DNA of 64,000 nucleotides from JAAYJR01 sp964495655 (GCA_964495655.1 CAZBWK010000003.1:8131-72130), one strand, 5' to 3'. Counted from the stretch's first letter, positions 51,317 to 62,104 are shown. Numbers and translations are program-made. The notes: a model not told the origin generated them from the sequence alone.

Positions 51317-53800
51317 CTATTCATTTAAATTAATTATTTCCCTGTTATTATTTTTTTGAGTTCTAAGGTTTTTTATCTCCCTGATATTTGGTTTTTCACC
51401 TATTTTCACGGTATATATTCCGGCATCGTGCAGCCGGGGTTTAATTGTACTGCCATTGATGCGGTAGATCTGTGACAGTTCACCGGTTGATTCACTCCAT
51501 ATTTGTATTACCTGGTTCTCTTTTTCAGTGTTAATCTCCGGAAGCACGTTATCCGCGCCCATCCCCAGATTATCAAACTGGGATATTGTAAGAGGCCATC
51601 CCGGGAACTGGTCTCTCACCGGATTAGGATTTTCAACATCTGCTTTAAACCTCCAGGCATTGATCTCAATTTCTCTTTCAGCCGTATCAAATATGATCAT
51701 TCCATATCCTGAAGATCTTATCAGTGCCTGGTTATACCTGCTTTCTTTATCCATTGTAATCTTTCCCGGGTTTCCGATTGCATATAGATAATTTTTATTT
51801 CCGAAAGCATCAATATAGTCTCCGGTATTGGGATAACCATGCTCCGGTCTGTTGCTCACAGGATAACCGAGCTCATCGGGAAGAAACCATCGCTGGTAGC
51901 CAACCGCAATAGCGGGAGTGCAAAAACTCCAGCCTGCATCACGATAATTTTGCAGTCCGTATTGTACGAGCGACGGCACATGCTGGTCGCCGTTAATATG
52001 AAATGCAGCCGCCTTTCTCATGATCCTTATTACTTTATCTCTTCCTGACTTAGGCCAGCCTCCTGAGTCGAGGTCGCCATAAAGAATATTTTGCAGGTTG
52101 CCGTGGTGTGTGGCTACATTGGCAAACAGGGTTTGCGAAAGCAGTACTTTCATATCGGTATTATCCCATTGTGTTATCCAGTCATTCAGAAATTTGATCT
52201 GTCTTTCACCGAGCAGTTTTAGTCCCGGTTTTTCAAGAAATGAAAGATCCTCTCTGGGTGCCTTTAAATGGTCTTTCCGGCCTTCCCAGTCAGATACAGC
52301 CTCAGGCCCGGTTTTAAAGATCCTGTCAGTTACGATAGCGAAGTTGACCCTGCCGTAAGTCAGGTCAGTATACCAGACACTCATACCCCTGTCGATCGGT
52401 GCAGGGTCGTAAGGATCAGGAAGATGTCCGCATTGAGTACGGTTCACGACATTCACCATTTTTACCGACTGTGTAAATCCGCGGGTATCATCACTGATCA
52501 TACCCCCGGGTTTAGCTATTCCCCCTTCACCCCAGAGGTTGCCATGATAGACATCATGGTCGTCGGGAGTGCAGATTGTCGGGCGGTCGCGCATAAGAGA
52601 CCTGAAAGCCCAACCGAACATATAGTATTTACCCAGATAATTGACTATCGATACATCGGCGGGTTCCCGTTTTACCGGATAACCCCCGTTTGGTTCATAT
52701 ATCTGATCTCCTGAAAAATAGAGTATATCAGGATCTTGTTTCATTACCGATTCTGTCAGGGGGGTATAGGGGAATCCGTAATGATACTGACAGGTAAAGC
52801 CGCCGAACTTCAATGGTCTTCCTGCCGGGTCTTTTCGTATCGTTCCCTCATAGTAGTCAGGCCATTCAGTTCCGTCTTTTCCTTTTTCTATATATTCTAT
52901 ACGGTATTCTGCATCTTTTGAGTCATCCCAATCTTCCAGTTTGAAGACAGCAGTCCTGGAATCAGGCTCTATTGGCTTAGATTCAATGGTTTCCCACGTT
53001 CCCCCTTTTTTTAGTTGCAATGACACTTCATGGTTGTCATTTTCTCCCAACGGTGGAAGTAATGCCATCAGCTTAACCCTTTTTTTACTTAAAGTGTACA
53101 TTGTCCATAATACCGGGCCAAACCGGTTTCCGGGGTTATAGATGACTTTTGATCCCGACAGGTTTATTTCATCAAATGCAAAATTTGAATTGCCAGGTTT
53201 TTGGTTACCACCCAGTCTCATATTACTTGCTACCGCTATCAGGCCTTCAATACCTTCAATGTTGCATTTCAGTTCATCAGGACCATTACCGTTCTTGTCG
53301 GCAATGCTCATTTTCAATTGGTTATTGTTACCTGAAACACTTATTATAATTTCACTGAAATCGAAGCCGGGTGGTAAATTCACCTGCTTGTCTTTTAAAA
53401 AGGCAGATCCGTTCAGGCTGATACCAGCCTTTACTCCCTCTCCAAAATAGCAAGCTGCACGGACATCCGGGTCTTCTCTGTCATGTACTCCTATTAGAAA
53501 ACCTGCAGAGCCGGCAACATCCCCTTTGTCATCAAGCATAATTCTGGCAGACACTTTAAAATTCCCTTTATCGGGCGACAGGTTGTAAGTTAAAATGTTA
53601 ACCCTTGAATTTGGAACTATTCCCTGGCAAAGGAGTTTCCCGTTTTCTATTTTCCAGTCCTCAAGCGGAATTGACCAAAAATCCCTTCCGACCCATATTC
53701 GGTCATTAATGTTATTGAAGTCGGCTGAGAATTTTTGTTTTGTCGTGCATGAGGTTATTGATAGCAGCAGGATAAATACAAAAGTTTGAAAGTAGTTCAT
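51317..53800 (-). CDS. PhoD-like phosphatase/phosphodiesterase lipoprotein with N-terminal lectin-like domain
   Basis: The protein has 827 residues. A lipobox is near residue 18 (LLSITSC), so it is a lipoprotein. Residues about 30-220 look like a concanavalin/laminin-G type beta-sandwich (WSIPLEDWKIENGKLLCQGI, GSAGFLIGVHDREDPDVRAACYF). The PhoD-like catalytic domain starts around residue 350 (FGGFTCQYHYGFPYTPL) with FSGDQIYEPNGGYP, PTICTPDDHDVYHGNLWG, LSQTLFANVATHHG and HINGDQHVPSLVQYG, which contain the metal ligands. Relatives hydrolyse phosphodiesters or monoesters; several are misannotated sugar-cluster members. Its neighbours point to processing of a glycan, possibly with phosphodiester links, but that is inference. 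Confidence 0.82.
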   Translation of the reverse strand: MNYFQTFVFILLLSITSCTTKQKFSADFNNINDRIWVGRDFWSIPLEDWKIENGKLLCQGIVPNSRVNILTYNLSPDKGNFKVSARIMLDDKGDVAGSAGFLIGVHDREDPDVRAACYFGEGVKAGISLNGSAFLKDKQVNLPPGFDFSEIIISVSGNNNQLKMSIADKNGNGPDELKCNIEGIEGLIAVASNMRLGGNQKPGNSNFAFDEINLSGSKVIYNPGNRFGPVLWTMYTLSKKRVKLMALLPPLGENDNHEVSLQLKKGGTWETIESKPIEPDSRTAVFKLEDWDDSKDAEYRIEYIEKGKDGTEWPDYYEGTIRKDPAGRPLKFGGFTCQYHYGFPYTPLTESVMKQDPDILYFSGDQIYEPNGGYPVKREPADVSIVNYLGKYYMFGWAFRSLMRDRPTICTPDDHDVYHGNLWGEGGIAKPGGMISDDTRGFTQSVKMVNVVNRTQCGHLPDPYDPAPIDRGMSVWYTDLTYGRVNFAIVTDRIFKTGPEAVSDWEGRKDHLKAPREDLSFLEKPGLKLLGERQIKFLNDWITQWDNTDMKVLLSQTLFANVATHHGNLQNILYGDLDSGGWPKSGRDKVIRIMRKAAAFHINGDQHVPSLVQYGLQNYRDAGWSFCTPAIAVGYQRWFLPDELGYPVSNRPEHGYPNTGDYIDAFGNKNYLYAIGNPGKITMDKESRYNQALIRSSGYGMIIFDTAEREIEINAWRFKADVENPNPVRDQFPGWPLTISQFDNLGMGADNVLPEINTEKENQVIQIWSESTGELSQIYRINGSTIKPRLHDAGIYTVKIGEKPNIREIKNLRTQKNNNREIINLNE

Positions 53801-53905
53801 AGTTATATTTTATTAACGTAGGCCAAAATATTTTTTAAGCACGTATTCGGGCTGGTGGATGTCGGGTTTTTGTTTCAATTTGGTAAAAAAAACAACGGGG
53901 ACATT

Positions 53906-55012
53906 TTATTTAAGTAAATTTGATAATGTTTCTCTATCCTCAGGATGAACAGAACCATCAGGCAGTGGCCCGATATTAAGGAGCAGGTTATAGCCGTTTG
54001 ACTCCGCATCGTCTAATAATTTTTTTACATCCTCAACCTTAAGGTGGTATCCGTCGCATGTTTTGTTGTAACCCCAGGTGGCTCCGGCTCCCGGCCGTGG
54101 TGGCTGCATGGTGTTACAAACCTCTTTGGGTTTATCTTTATTGAGTTCGTAAGCTTTTTGTGCAACCGGATACTGCTCTCCTACCTTTTTATTACTGCCT
54201 CGTTCGGGGGCCATAAAATCTTCATCTCCGTTTGCCCCCTGCTTGAAGGAGATCAGAGCATGCGGCGATAAATTTCTGATCAATGCGTAGGTCTCTTCTA
54301 TTGGAAAAACATCCGGATTTGCATAGTAACCCATAATGGGATCGAACCATATCCCCGCTATTGAAGGGTATTGTGTAAGTAATTCCCTGAGCTGGGCATG
54401 TACATAATTAACATATTTCCTGAAATCTTCAGGTTTTTCATATTTATAGGTGTCAGGTTTATTTTTATAGGCAGGCCGTGCACTGCTCCAGCCCTCTTCA
54501 CGGTCATAAAACCAGGGATGTTTCCAGTCAGCTGCATACGAATAGTAAAGGAACAGTCCCAGTCCCTCCTGTTCGCAGGCCTTAGCCATCTCTGCCATCA
54601 GGTCTCGCCGGGCAGGAGAGTTAACACTGTTGAAATCTGTCTCATCTGTTTTGAAAAGACAGAATCCGTCATGATGCTTACTGGTTATTGTAATATACTT
54701 CATGCCAGCCTTTTTTGCCAGTCTGGCAATAGATTTTGCATCGAAATCCGAGGCAGTGAATTCATCTTTTAGTTTAGCATAACGGTCAACCGGAATAGTA
54801 TCTCTCAGCTGAATCCATTCCCCTCTGCCGAGCCGGCTGTAAAGCCCGTAGTGAATAAACATTCCAAACTGTGCATCTTTAAACCATTGCAGGTTGGCGG
54901 ACCTGGGATCTTTTTTGTACTCTTTCCTGTAATTTTTCAGATAATCCGGGACACCTGCCGAGACAGATAGGCTGACAATCAGGAAGATAAAGATATAAAT
55001 TATTTTTTTCAT
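53906..55012 (-). CDS. Alpha-L-fucosidase-like GH29 enzyme
   Basis: About 368 residues from the ATG at 55012 (MKKIIYIFIF); a start at 55036 would overlap the upstream gene. A signal peptide covers residues 1 to about 20. The GH29 barrel is clear: WFKDAQFGMFIHYGLYS, YITITSKHHDGFCLF, DLMAEMAKACEQEGLGLFLYYSYAADW, and the nucleophile region IAGIWFDPIM, with Asp in the expected place. The C-terminal beta-sandwich of many GH29 enzymes is absent, so it is short. The family removes alpha-L-fucose or, in related members, other sugars; activity is not certain. It is in the catabolic operon between the SGNH and PhoD-like genes. Confidence 0.85.
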   Translation of the reverse strand: MKKIIYIFIFLIVSLSVSAGVPDYLKNYRKEYKKDPRSANLQWFKDAQFGMFIHYGLYSRLGRGEWIQLRDTIPVDRYAKLKDEFTASDFDAKSIARLAKKAGMKYITITSKHHDGFCLFKTDETDFNSVNSPARRDLMAEMAKACEQEGLGLFLYYSYAADWKHPWFYDREEGWSSARPAYKNKPDTYKYEKPEDFRKYVNYVHAQLRELLTQYPSIAGIWFDPIMGYYANPDVFPIEETYALIRNLSPHALISFKQGANGDEDFMAPERGSNKKVGEQYPVAQKAYELNKDKPKEVCNTMQPPRPGAGATWGYNKTCDGYHLKVEDVKKLLDDAESNGYNLLLNIGPLPDGSVHPEDRETLSNLLK

Positions 55013-55025
55013 GTCAGTTTCATTA

Positions 55026-56093
55026 TCAGTCAGCAAATTTTTTCAGACGCGGCATTAAAAATTCTGAATATCTTAAGAACCCGAGGTCTGTAAAGTGAAC
55101 CCCGTCTACTGTTGCCTCATTATCATCTCCTATCATTCCTTTAGAAGGGATAAGCCTGATATTTTTCTCCCCGGTTTTTTTCAGGCCCCTGAAAATTTTA
55201 TTCAGCGCTTCATTTTTATCCTTTATAAGTTGTTTGTTTTCAAGATCATAAGTGGCTTTTGGATACACAGGGTTTTCGATGAAGAATATAGGGACATCCG
55301 GTAGCTTATCTCTTATTATGCGATAGAATTTTTCTGTTTTCTCTTCAATCTCAATGACACTTACATTTGGCATAAAGTCCAGCAGTATTACTGAAGCGTC
55401 ACATTGGGCTATCAGTTCGGCAATTTCATAGTCCAGTTTGGCATTACCGCTGAATCCTACGTTAATAACTTCCCTGTTCAGCCATCTTGTAAGTATGTTG
55501 GTATGTGCCATACCGGGCCGGGTTGCACATCCTCCCTGCAATATGCTGGTGCCATAACAAACAACTGGCTTATTACGGTTTGGCAGGTTTACACCGGGTT
55601 GTGCAATCACAGACAATGAGTCTACCCCTATCTCGAGCGAGGTAACTCCGTCGTAAAGAGGCAGGAAGAGAATAAATTCACGCATCAGTCCATCCATATT
55701 TGATGATATAACGACCTCATTTTTTTTGCCTGACGGCCTGGCAGAATTGACAAACACCCATTTTCTGCCATTCAGGGCATAAAGGTCCAGTCCTTTTATC
55801 CCTGTAAAAGCCATGTGGTTCATAACATTGTCATTCAGCAATTCCCATTTGGCTGCTATCCTGGTTGTGTTAGACCGGAACCTGATTGCCAGTCCGGCGT
55901 TGCTTTTACCAAGGCTCCATACCGGAGGCCTGGTTTTTTCCTTAAGGTTGGCAGGAAGGCGTTCATAACGAGTTTCGGTGTCTTCAGACACTTTTCCAAG
56001 AAGCGGATAATTGTCTGCATTATAATAAACCAACTGGGCATTCCCCAGAATGGCTGTTATGATCAGACTGATCAGTAAAAAAAGTGTTCTCAT
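55026..56093 (-). CDS. SGNH/GDSL-family hydrolase with N-terminal jelly-roll-like domain
   Basis: The protein has 355 residues with a signal peptide (LFLLISLIITAILGNAQ). Residues about 20-170 form the N-terminal SGNH-associated domain (RFRSNTTRIAAKWELLND; SLEIGVDSLSVIAQP). The hydrolase starts near residue 177 with CYGTSILQGG, in which GTS replaces the usual GDS, as in the SGNH_hydro (GxS) subgroup. The block III Asn is in NVGFSGNAKLD, and the final Asp-His is in DGVHFTDLG. It probably de-esterifies (for example deacetylates) carbohydrate. It starts 7 bases from the previous gene's stop and runs 13 bases into the fucosidase start. Confidence 0.85.
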   Translation of the reverse strand: MRTLFLLISLIITAILGNAQLVYYNADNYPLLGKVSEDTETRYERLPANLKEKTRPPVWSLGKSNAGLAIRFRSNTTRIAAKWELLNDNVMNHMAFTGIKGLDLYALNGRKWVFVNSARPSGKKNEVVISSNMDGLMREFILFLPLYDGVTSLEIGVDSLSVIAQPGVNLPNRNKPVVCYGTSILQGGCATRPGMAHTNILTRWLNREVINVGFSGNAKLDYEIAELIAQCDASVILLDFMPNVSVIEIEEKTEKFYRIIRDKLPDVPIFFIENPVYPKATYDLENKQLIKDKNEALNKIFRGLKKTGEKNIRLIPSKGMIGDDNEATVDGVHFTDLGFLRYSEFLMPRLKKFAD

Positions 56094-56100
56094 AAGATTA

Positions 56101-58335
56101 TTATTTTACCCATTCATTATATAATTCAGCCGGGTTGCCAACTATTTCACGGGAAATTATCTGCAGCTGGCCGGCAGCATCTAAGTTACGGAAACCATTT
56201 TTAATAACAGCAATATCCTCTTTAATTGTTTCAGAGTCCTCATATTTACCATTACAATCGGTAACTCCTGCAAGAGACAGTTTTCTGGGTGCAAGTGTTA
56301 CAGCAAGGTCTGGGAGATCATATTTTGTAAGTGCTCCGGGTACCAGGGAATGGACAAACAGCGGATTGTAGAAACGATTTTTTACTATTGAACTGTATGA
56401 TGAATAGGGTTTTACCAGCATGACACGGGAAATTACCTGATCCATAGCAGCAGCATGTAACAGGGCAGGTGACAATTCATTATGAGCAACACCATAAACC
56501 TGTTCTGTTTCGAAGAATTCATCAAGCAAATGCGACAGCTTCACGATATCTCCTGCCTGTATCCCGGTAATACTTCTGCCGATGAGCATTGCCGTAAACC
56601 ACATGTTATAAGAGATATTTTGTATAAATGCATCGCCTTTCAGACTGCCCTTCCCAAGTTCGCCTGTACCTGTAAGGTCAGGTGCCATCACTGTATAACC
56701 CTGTTTTGTCAGCCATTCAATTTCGCCTCCTTCGGCAGCTTCTGAAGCTTTCCCTTCAGAATGAAGATAAATTATTCCTTTATCATTTGGAACTTCAGGC
56801 CTGAACAGAAGGAAAGGCAATACATATTCGCCTTCACCTTTAATAAAATATTTTTCAATGTTGTATCCTTCTCTCTGATATCTTCCGGTAAATACCGGTT
56901 TATCTGAAAGGGAGGGATCCCTGTAGCCTGAAAGCTGCCTTGCTGATAATTTCACATTTTCAGTATGGCTTTTGATATCTTTTCTCGAATTTTGAAGATT
57001 GTAAAAGTACTTATTAGCCTCTTTCAGGTTCAGTGTGAATACTGTTTCACCTCCAAGAGATGAGGCTAGTTGTCCGGTCGGGGTTTTTTGCAGCTCTTTT
57101 TCAGTAAGATAATCGACTTCAACCTCTTCTGACGGCCCGTCAAGTTGCAGGTGTTTCCGGAAGAATGCATACATGGCTTCCCGGTTTATTTGGGTATACC
57201 CGTGGCCTTCGTCATCCTCTGTCAGTTCTATGTTGCCGGGTTTACCGAAAATATCGTAAACCCTTTTCACCTCTTTGTAACTTTCCCTGGATCCTTCAAT
57301 ATTAAAAAAGTCCCTCGTGGTTGCCATTATAAGTGTAGGCTTAGGTATTCTGGCTTCAATAAAACCGGCATGGTCTATTCCGCGGATAATCCCGTGATAG
57401 AAGTTTTGTTCACCGTCCTGCACCCCTATTGATTCTATCAGTCTTGAAAAGGTAGTGATATATCCGGCAGGAGCAGAAGCGTTCACCCGTTCGTCCATAG
57501 CAGATATGTATGCAGTCTGTGTGCCCCCTCCCGAGAGGCCGTGCACTCCAATTCTTTCAGGGTCAACCTCTTTTCTGCTGACCAGGTAGTCGATGCCCCG
57601 GATGCCGTCCCAGATAAAGTATCTGCCAACCGACTGTCCGATAAGGGCAGTCTGAACAGAGGGGTAGGAGTGTTCCTTTGTTGAGCTCCCGATTGCAGAT
57701 TTCCCAGTTTCAGGATCGTAATATTGCAATCTTTCTCCCTGTCCCAGGGGATCAAAGGCAAGTACAACGAATCCTTTTTTTACCAGGTTCAGCAGAGGTT
57801 GCTGATAAAGCGGGCGGCGGTATGCAATATCACTGTGCCCCGAGCAGAACAAAATTCCCGGGACAGGCTTCTTTATATTGTCAGGGATAAACAGTGAGGC
57901 TGTAACATAAAAGCCAGGAAGGGATTCATATATTACATTTTCTATCCTGTAGCCATCTTTTTTGATTTTCCCGGTGATCTTTGGATTTAGCGGGGTCTTT
58001 TCATTAAAGGGACCGGTAATATCCCATATAGTCGCTTTGATATTGTTTTGCATTATCTGCCATTCACCTGTGGTATTAAGCCTTGATACTGATTCCTCTC
58101 TTAAATCGAGAAAAGTGAAAGCTTCGTCACTAAGGTGGTGGTATAAAGCATTAGAAGCATCACTGTATTTCAGCCATCTTCCCAGTACATTTAAATCTTC
58201 TTGTGCCGATGAATCTTTTGGTAACAGAAAAATTGACACAAATAAGAAAAGGAGGATCCTGCAGATATTATGCGATAAGACATTGATTTTTTCTCCGGAG
58301 GGTTCTCCAAAAATTTTTATAGTTTTAGTTTGCAT
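56101..58335 (-). CDS. Tandem-domain alpha/beta hydrolase (acetylxylan-esterase-like)
   Basis: The protein has 744 residues. The N-terminus is long before a hydrophobic core (ILLFLFVSIFLLPKDSSAQ), likely a signal peptide. The first alpha/beta hydrolase domain has oxyanion-side SLFIPDN and GILFCSGHSDIAYR, nucleophile elbow GVHGLSGGGTQTAY (Ser in GLSGGG), and an acid/His region around MATTRDFFNIEG and DDEGHGYTQIN. A second, weaker hydrolase-like domain follows from about residue 500 (VLPFLLFRPEVPNDKGIIYLHSEG). The family acts on acetylated or peptidic substrates. A close paralogue, broken by a frameshift, lies next but one at 59923-62104. It sits in the middle of the catabolic operon. Confidence 0.85.
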   Translation of the reverse strand: MQTKTIKIFGEPSGEKINVLSHNICRILLFLFVSIFLLPKDSSAQEDLNVLGRWLKYSDASNALYHHLSDEAFTFLDLREESVSRLNTTGEWQIMQNNIKATIWDITGPFNEKTPLNPKITGKIKKDGYRIENVIYESLPGFYVTASLFIPDNIKKPVPGILFCSGHSDIAYRRPLYQQPLLNLVKKGFVVLAFDPLGQGERLQYYDPETGKSAIGSSTKEHSYPSVQTALIGQSVGRYFIWDGIRGIDYLVSRKEVDPERIGVHGLSGGGTQTAYISAMDERVNASAPAGYITTFSRLIESIGVQDGEQNFYHGIIRGIDHAGFIEARIPKPTLIMATTRDFFNIEGSRESYKEVKRVYDIFGKPGNIELTEDDEGHGYTQINREAMYAFFRKHLQLDGPSEEVEVDYLTEKELQKTPTGQLASSLGGETVFTLNLKEANKYFYNLQNSRKDIKSHTENVKLSARQLSGYRDPSLSDKPVFTGRYQREGYNIEKYFIKGEGEYVLPFLLFRPEVPNDKGIIYLHSEGKASEAAEGGEIEWLTKQGYTVMAPDLTGTGELGKGSLKGDAFIQNISYNMWFTAMLIGRSITGIQAGDIVKLSHLLDEFFETEQVYGVAHNELSPALLHAAAMDQVISRVMLVKPYSSYSSIVKNRFYNPLFVHSLVPGALTKYDLPDLAVTLAPRKLSLAGVTDCNGKYEDSETIKEDIAVIKNGFRNLDAAGQLQIISREIVGNPAELYNEWVK

Positions 58336-58365
58336 TTGAAAAAAATTAAAGATTGATCACCAAAT

Positions 58366-59805
58366 TTAAATACGTACTCCTGTGGTACCTCCCTTAGTGA
58401 GAGAGATATCATGAGGCTTGTTATTCTTCCACGATCCACCGGTGAAATCAGGGATATCTATTGGCATTGAACGGTTGGCAACAGACCATTCGCTTAAAGG
58501 TGAGATCACGCTCCAGGATGCGGCGTCATAAACATCAATATCGAGGGGCAGGCCATTTCTCAGGCAGTCGATCAGGCGCCAGTCCATCAGGAAGTCCATT
58601 CCACCGTGCCCTCCTATTTTAAGAGCCATCTCTTTCATTCGTGCAATGATCGGAGGATTATATTTTTCTTCAATCTCTTTGAATTTTTCTTCTGAGAACC
58701 ACCCTTTATGATTGTCAGCCAGGCGCGGTTCGAGAGGATATTTCTGAGCAGTGGCTTTGGTACCGCTTAAAAGGTGAAGCCTTGAATAGGGGCGGGGGGT
58801 TGTAATATCGTGTTGCAGCATTATTGTCTGGCCTGTAACTGTTTTTATTGTAGTAACATTCATATTTCCCCGGAATGGTTTATCTACAAATTGTTTAAAA
58901 TAGTCTTCCGACTCAGTCAGTTTTTTTGCTATGTCATTCATCATAAAATCTTTGGTCGAGGTAGAAACCAGGTATTCCATTCTGTTGCCCCTGTTGATAT
59001 TCATGGCCTGTGCAACCGGGCCGATACCGTGGGTTGGGTATAGATTACCGTTTCTGGTCATATTTTCCTTCAGCCTCCAGCTTCTGCCCGGTTTACCCCT
59101 GAAGAACAGGCTTTCCCCTATTTCATGGACATATCCGCCTTCACCGTGAATGATATCTCCAAAGAAGCCGTGTCGTGCTAAGTTTAGAGTCAGCAGTTCA
59201 AAAAAGTCGTAGCAACAATTTTCAAGGATTGCGCAGTGCTTTTTTGTCCTCTCTGATGTCTGCACCAGCTTCCAGCAGTCCTCTACTGTTGTTGCTGCCG
59301 GCACTTCAAGAGCTGCATGTTTACCCTGCTCCATGGCATATATTCCCATAGGAGCGTGCAATGGCCATGGTGTTGCAACATATATAAGGTCAATATCATC
59401 CCTGCCGCACATTTCCATCCAGGAATCTTCACTGCCTGAATAGACTACCGGAGAATGTCCCGGTGTCTTGATCCTCTGTTTTGCAGCTTCGGCCTTTTCG
59501 GTCAAAACATCGCATAAACCTTTAATTTCAACTCCTTCAAGATAACTGAGCCTGGTTACAGCTGCAGATCCTCTTCCTCCAAGGCCAACAAATCCGACTC
59601 TTACGGTCTCAAGTTTTGGGGCTGAATAACCAGACATGTTAAAGATATGGGGATATCTTTTTTCTGCCTCTTTTTTGATATGGTTCAATGCTGATTTATG
59701 CGATTGTTCTGAATAGTAGTTACTACCTTTCAGATGAGCTGAACCGATCAAACCTATTCCGGTCAATCCGGCAATTTTTAGAAAATCTCTACGATTACGT
59801 TTCAT
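58366..59805 (-). CDS. GH109-like Tat-exported NAD-dependent glycosidase
   Basis: The protein has 479 residues. A twin-arginine signal (RNRRDFLKIAGLTGIGLIG) is followed by a Gfo/Idh/MocA Rossmann domain (VGFVGLGGRGSAAVTRL, KGLCDVLTEKAE). The segment LEVPAATTVEDCWKLVQTSE with HCAILENCCYDFFELLTLN and GGYVHEIGES is characteristic of GH109, an NAD-dependent alpha-N-acetylgalactosaminidase family acting through 3-keto oxidation and elimination. The active-site region YPTHGIGPVAQAMNINRGNR is typical. The predicted substrate is a terminal GalNAc or related sugar, consistent with fucosidase and esterase neighbours. Substrate is inferred from the family. Confidence 0.88.
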   Translation of the reverse strand: MKRNRRDFLKIAGLTGIGLIGSAHLKGSNYYSEQSHKSALNHIKKEAEKRYPHIFNMSGYSAPKLETVRVGFVGLGGRGSAAVTRLSYLEGVEIKGLCDVLTEKAEAAKQRIKTPGHSPVVYSGSEDSWMEMCGRDDIDLIYVATPWPLHAPMGIYAMEQGKHAALEVPAATTVEDCWKLVQTSERTKKHCAILENCCYDFFELLTLNLARHGFFGDIIHGEGGYVHEIGESLFFRGKPGRSWRLKENMTRNGNLYPTHGIGPVAQAMNINRGNRMEYLVSTSTKDFMMNDIAKKLTESEDYFKQFVDKPFRGNMNVTTIKTVTGQTIMLQHDITTPRPYSRLHLLSGTKATAQKYPLEPRLADNHKGWFSEEKFKEIEEKYNPPIIARMKEMALKIGGHGGMDFLMDWRLIDCLRNGLPLDIDVYDAASWSVISPLSEWSVANRSMPIDIPDFTGGSWKNNKPHDISLTKGGTTGVRI

Positions 59806-59922
59806 TCGTTAAAAATTTTATTTCTGTAAAAACATTGCAAAATGATAATTTTACGTGATAATCGGAAATCATGAACTGTAAATAATCACAAAAAGAGATA
59901 TTTTGATTATTTTACCGGGAAT

Positions 59923-62104
59923 TCACTCAAGCCAATTAATGAATTTTTCAAATATCTCATTATTATTTTCCCTTGTTATGTTTAAATTCTCTTTTGCATT
60001 TTTCAGTTCATAGGCATATTTTATGAAATCCATTTCTTTATTGTCTTCCAGTATATCTATTATTGTACCCTCCCCGTTTTTACAATTGGCCAGCAACAGT
60101 TTTCGGGGTGCCAGGGTTGCTGCCAGATCAGGAAGGTCATATCCTGTTAATGCTCCTGCAACGAAATATTTAGACATGCCTGAATCATAAAATTTATTCA
60201 TAACTACCGACTGATAGGATACCAAAGGATTAAGCAGCGCCACAGATTTGACAGACTTATTAAAAGCTGCAGCGTGAAGTAGTGTGGGTCCCATTTCATC
60301 AAATGCGACAGCTCTTATTTTATCATGGTCAATATCCGGCCTCATTTTTAAGAAATCAGCCACCCTTATAACATCTCCTGCCTGAATCCCGACTATGCTG
60401 CGGCCAATCATCAGAGCGAGGTAGTTGGATCCATAGCTGTTGTCTTCAACTTCGCCGGTACCTATTACATCAGGTGCAGCAACTATATAACCTTTTTTTA
60501 CAAGCTGTTCAATTTTTCCTCCCGCAGCTGAATCAACAATTTTTCCACGGGGATGAAGATAGATGACAGATGAAAAATCTTTCCCTTCTTTGGGTATAAA
60601 AAGTAACAAAGGCACAATATATTCACCTTCACCATGAAGTGCATACATTTCCACAGAATATCCGTCACGCTGATATCTGCCTCTGAATACAGATTTGATC
60701 TCTCCTGAAGGATTCACAAATCCTGAAATTTCAGAAGCTGATTTGAGAACATTATCAAGGTGTTTATCCGGGTTTTTCCCCGATTTTTCGAGCTTTGCGA
60801 TCAGTTTTGCAGATTCCTCTTTATTTATATCATAAGCAAGCTTTCCTCCCAGTGAAGTGATGAGTTGACCCGATTCAGTAACCTGCAGGTCTTCAGGGGG
60901 GAATCCGTCAAATTTCTCTTCTTCATGACTGCCGGGTAATTGTAGTTCTCTTTGAAAGAATGCATAAATATCTGTAATATTGTTGAAGAAGCCATGTCCG
61001 GCATCATCTATTGCCTGTCCTGCTTTTTCTTCTCTGCCAAAAGCTTTATAGGCCTGCCTAACCTCCTCAAAAGTTTCCACAGCACCCTGTATGCTGAAAA
61101 AATCCCTGGTTGTGGAAGATATCAGTAATGGCTTGGGAGCTCTCACCTCAAGCAGGTCTGCATGCGTGATACCGTTAAGGATGCAGCGATAAACATTTTG
61201 TTCTGCATCCTGTGGCCCCAGTGATTCGAGCAATCTTCTGAATCCGGTTATATAACATCCCGGCACTGCAGCTTTTATCCTGTCGTCAAATGCAGAAATG
61301 AATGTTGTCTGTGTGCCCCCCCCCTGAGCATCCGAAGATCCCAATCCTTTCATGATCAACTTCTTTTCTGGTCATTAAATAATCAATACCCCTTATGCCG
61401 TCCCAAATAAAATATCTGATGGGAGATATTCCTGAAAGAAACATCTGATTACCAAAATATGAATGTTCGCGGGTTGGTGATGAACCCATCATGGATTCCT
61501 TCTTCTCATCGTCCCAATATTGTACCCTTTCGCCCTGGCCAAGAGGGTCAATTGCCAGCACAATGAATCCTTTTTTTACCAGGTTATATATCTGTTGCAT
61601 GGGACCGTTTGATCTGAATGCAGGAAATCCATGGCCGCTGACATGTATTATGGCCGGCCTTTTTTTTACTTTGCCCTCCGGGATGAAAAGGCAGGCAGTA
61701 ACATACAGCTGAGGCATTGATTCGTAAATGACTTTTTCAATTTTGACACCATCTTTTACGACGGTCCCGGTAATGACAGGATTAAGTGGCGTTTTTTCGG
61801 GGAAAGGACCGATTAACCTCATCAATATCTCATTTACCTCTTTTTGTCTGTTGATCCAGTCCTCCCGGGTCTTTAAGCCGGAAACTTTCCTGTCTCTTTC
61901 ATCCAAAAAAGTATATGCCTGATCATTAAGGTGATGTATGAGCATATTTTTCCCGTCACTCCATTCAATCCACCTGTCGAGAACATTCAGGTTTTCTTCC
62001 TGTGCTTCCGAGGAGAAATATTGCATTATTAATGCCGCTGAAAGCACAACAGCGCTGATTAAGTGCCTGTGAAGTTTCATTGTTTGATTGTTTGATCGTT
62101 TCAT
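59923..62104 (-). pseudogene. Tandem-domain alpha/beta hydrolase broken by a G9-tract frameshift
   Basis: Two minus-strand frames, 62104-61286 (N-terminal) and 61359-59923 (C-terminal), together make one protein of about 727 residues, parallel to the intact 744-residue paralogue at 56101-58335. They share domain order and phrases (LNVLDRWIEWSD; GPFPEKTPLNP; KKGFIVLAIDPLGQGERVQYW; PGCYITGFRRLLESLG). The break is at nine consecutive C on the plus strand (61316-61324), where GCSGGG (nucleophile elbow) is coded as GGG GGG GGG then CAC; one G less restores GGG GGG GGC ACA CAG (GGGTQT). The likely start is 62080 (MKLHRHLISAVVLSAAL, signal peptide) or 62104. It could be a recent pseudogene, a sequence error, or a switching gene. 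Confidence 0.85.
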
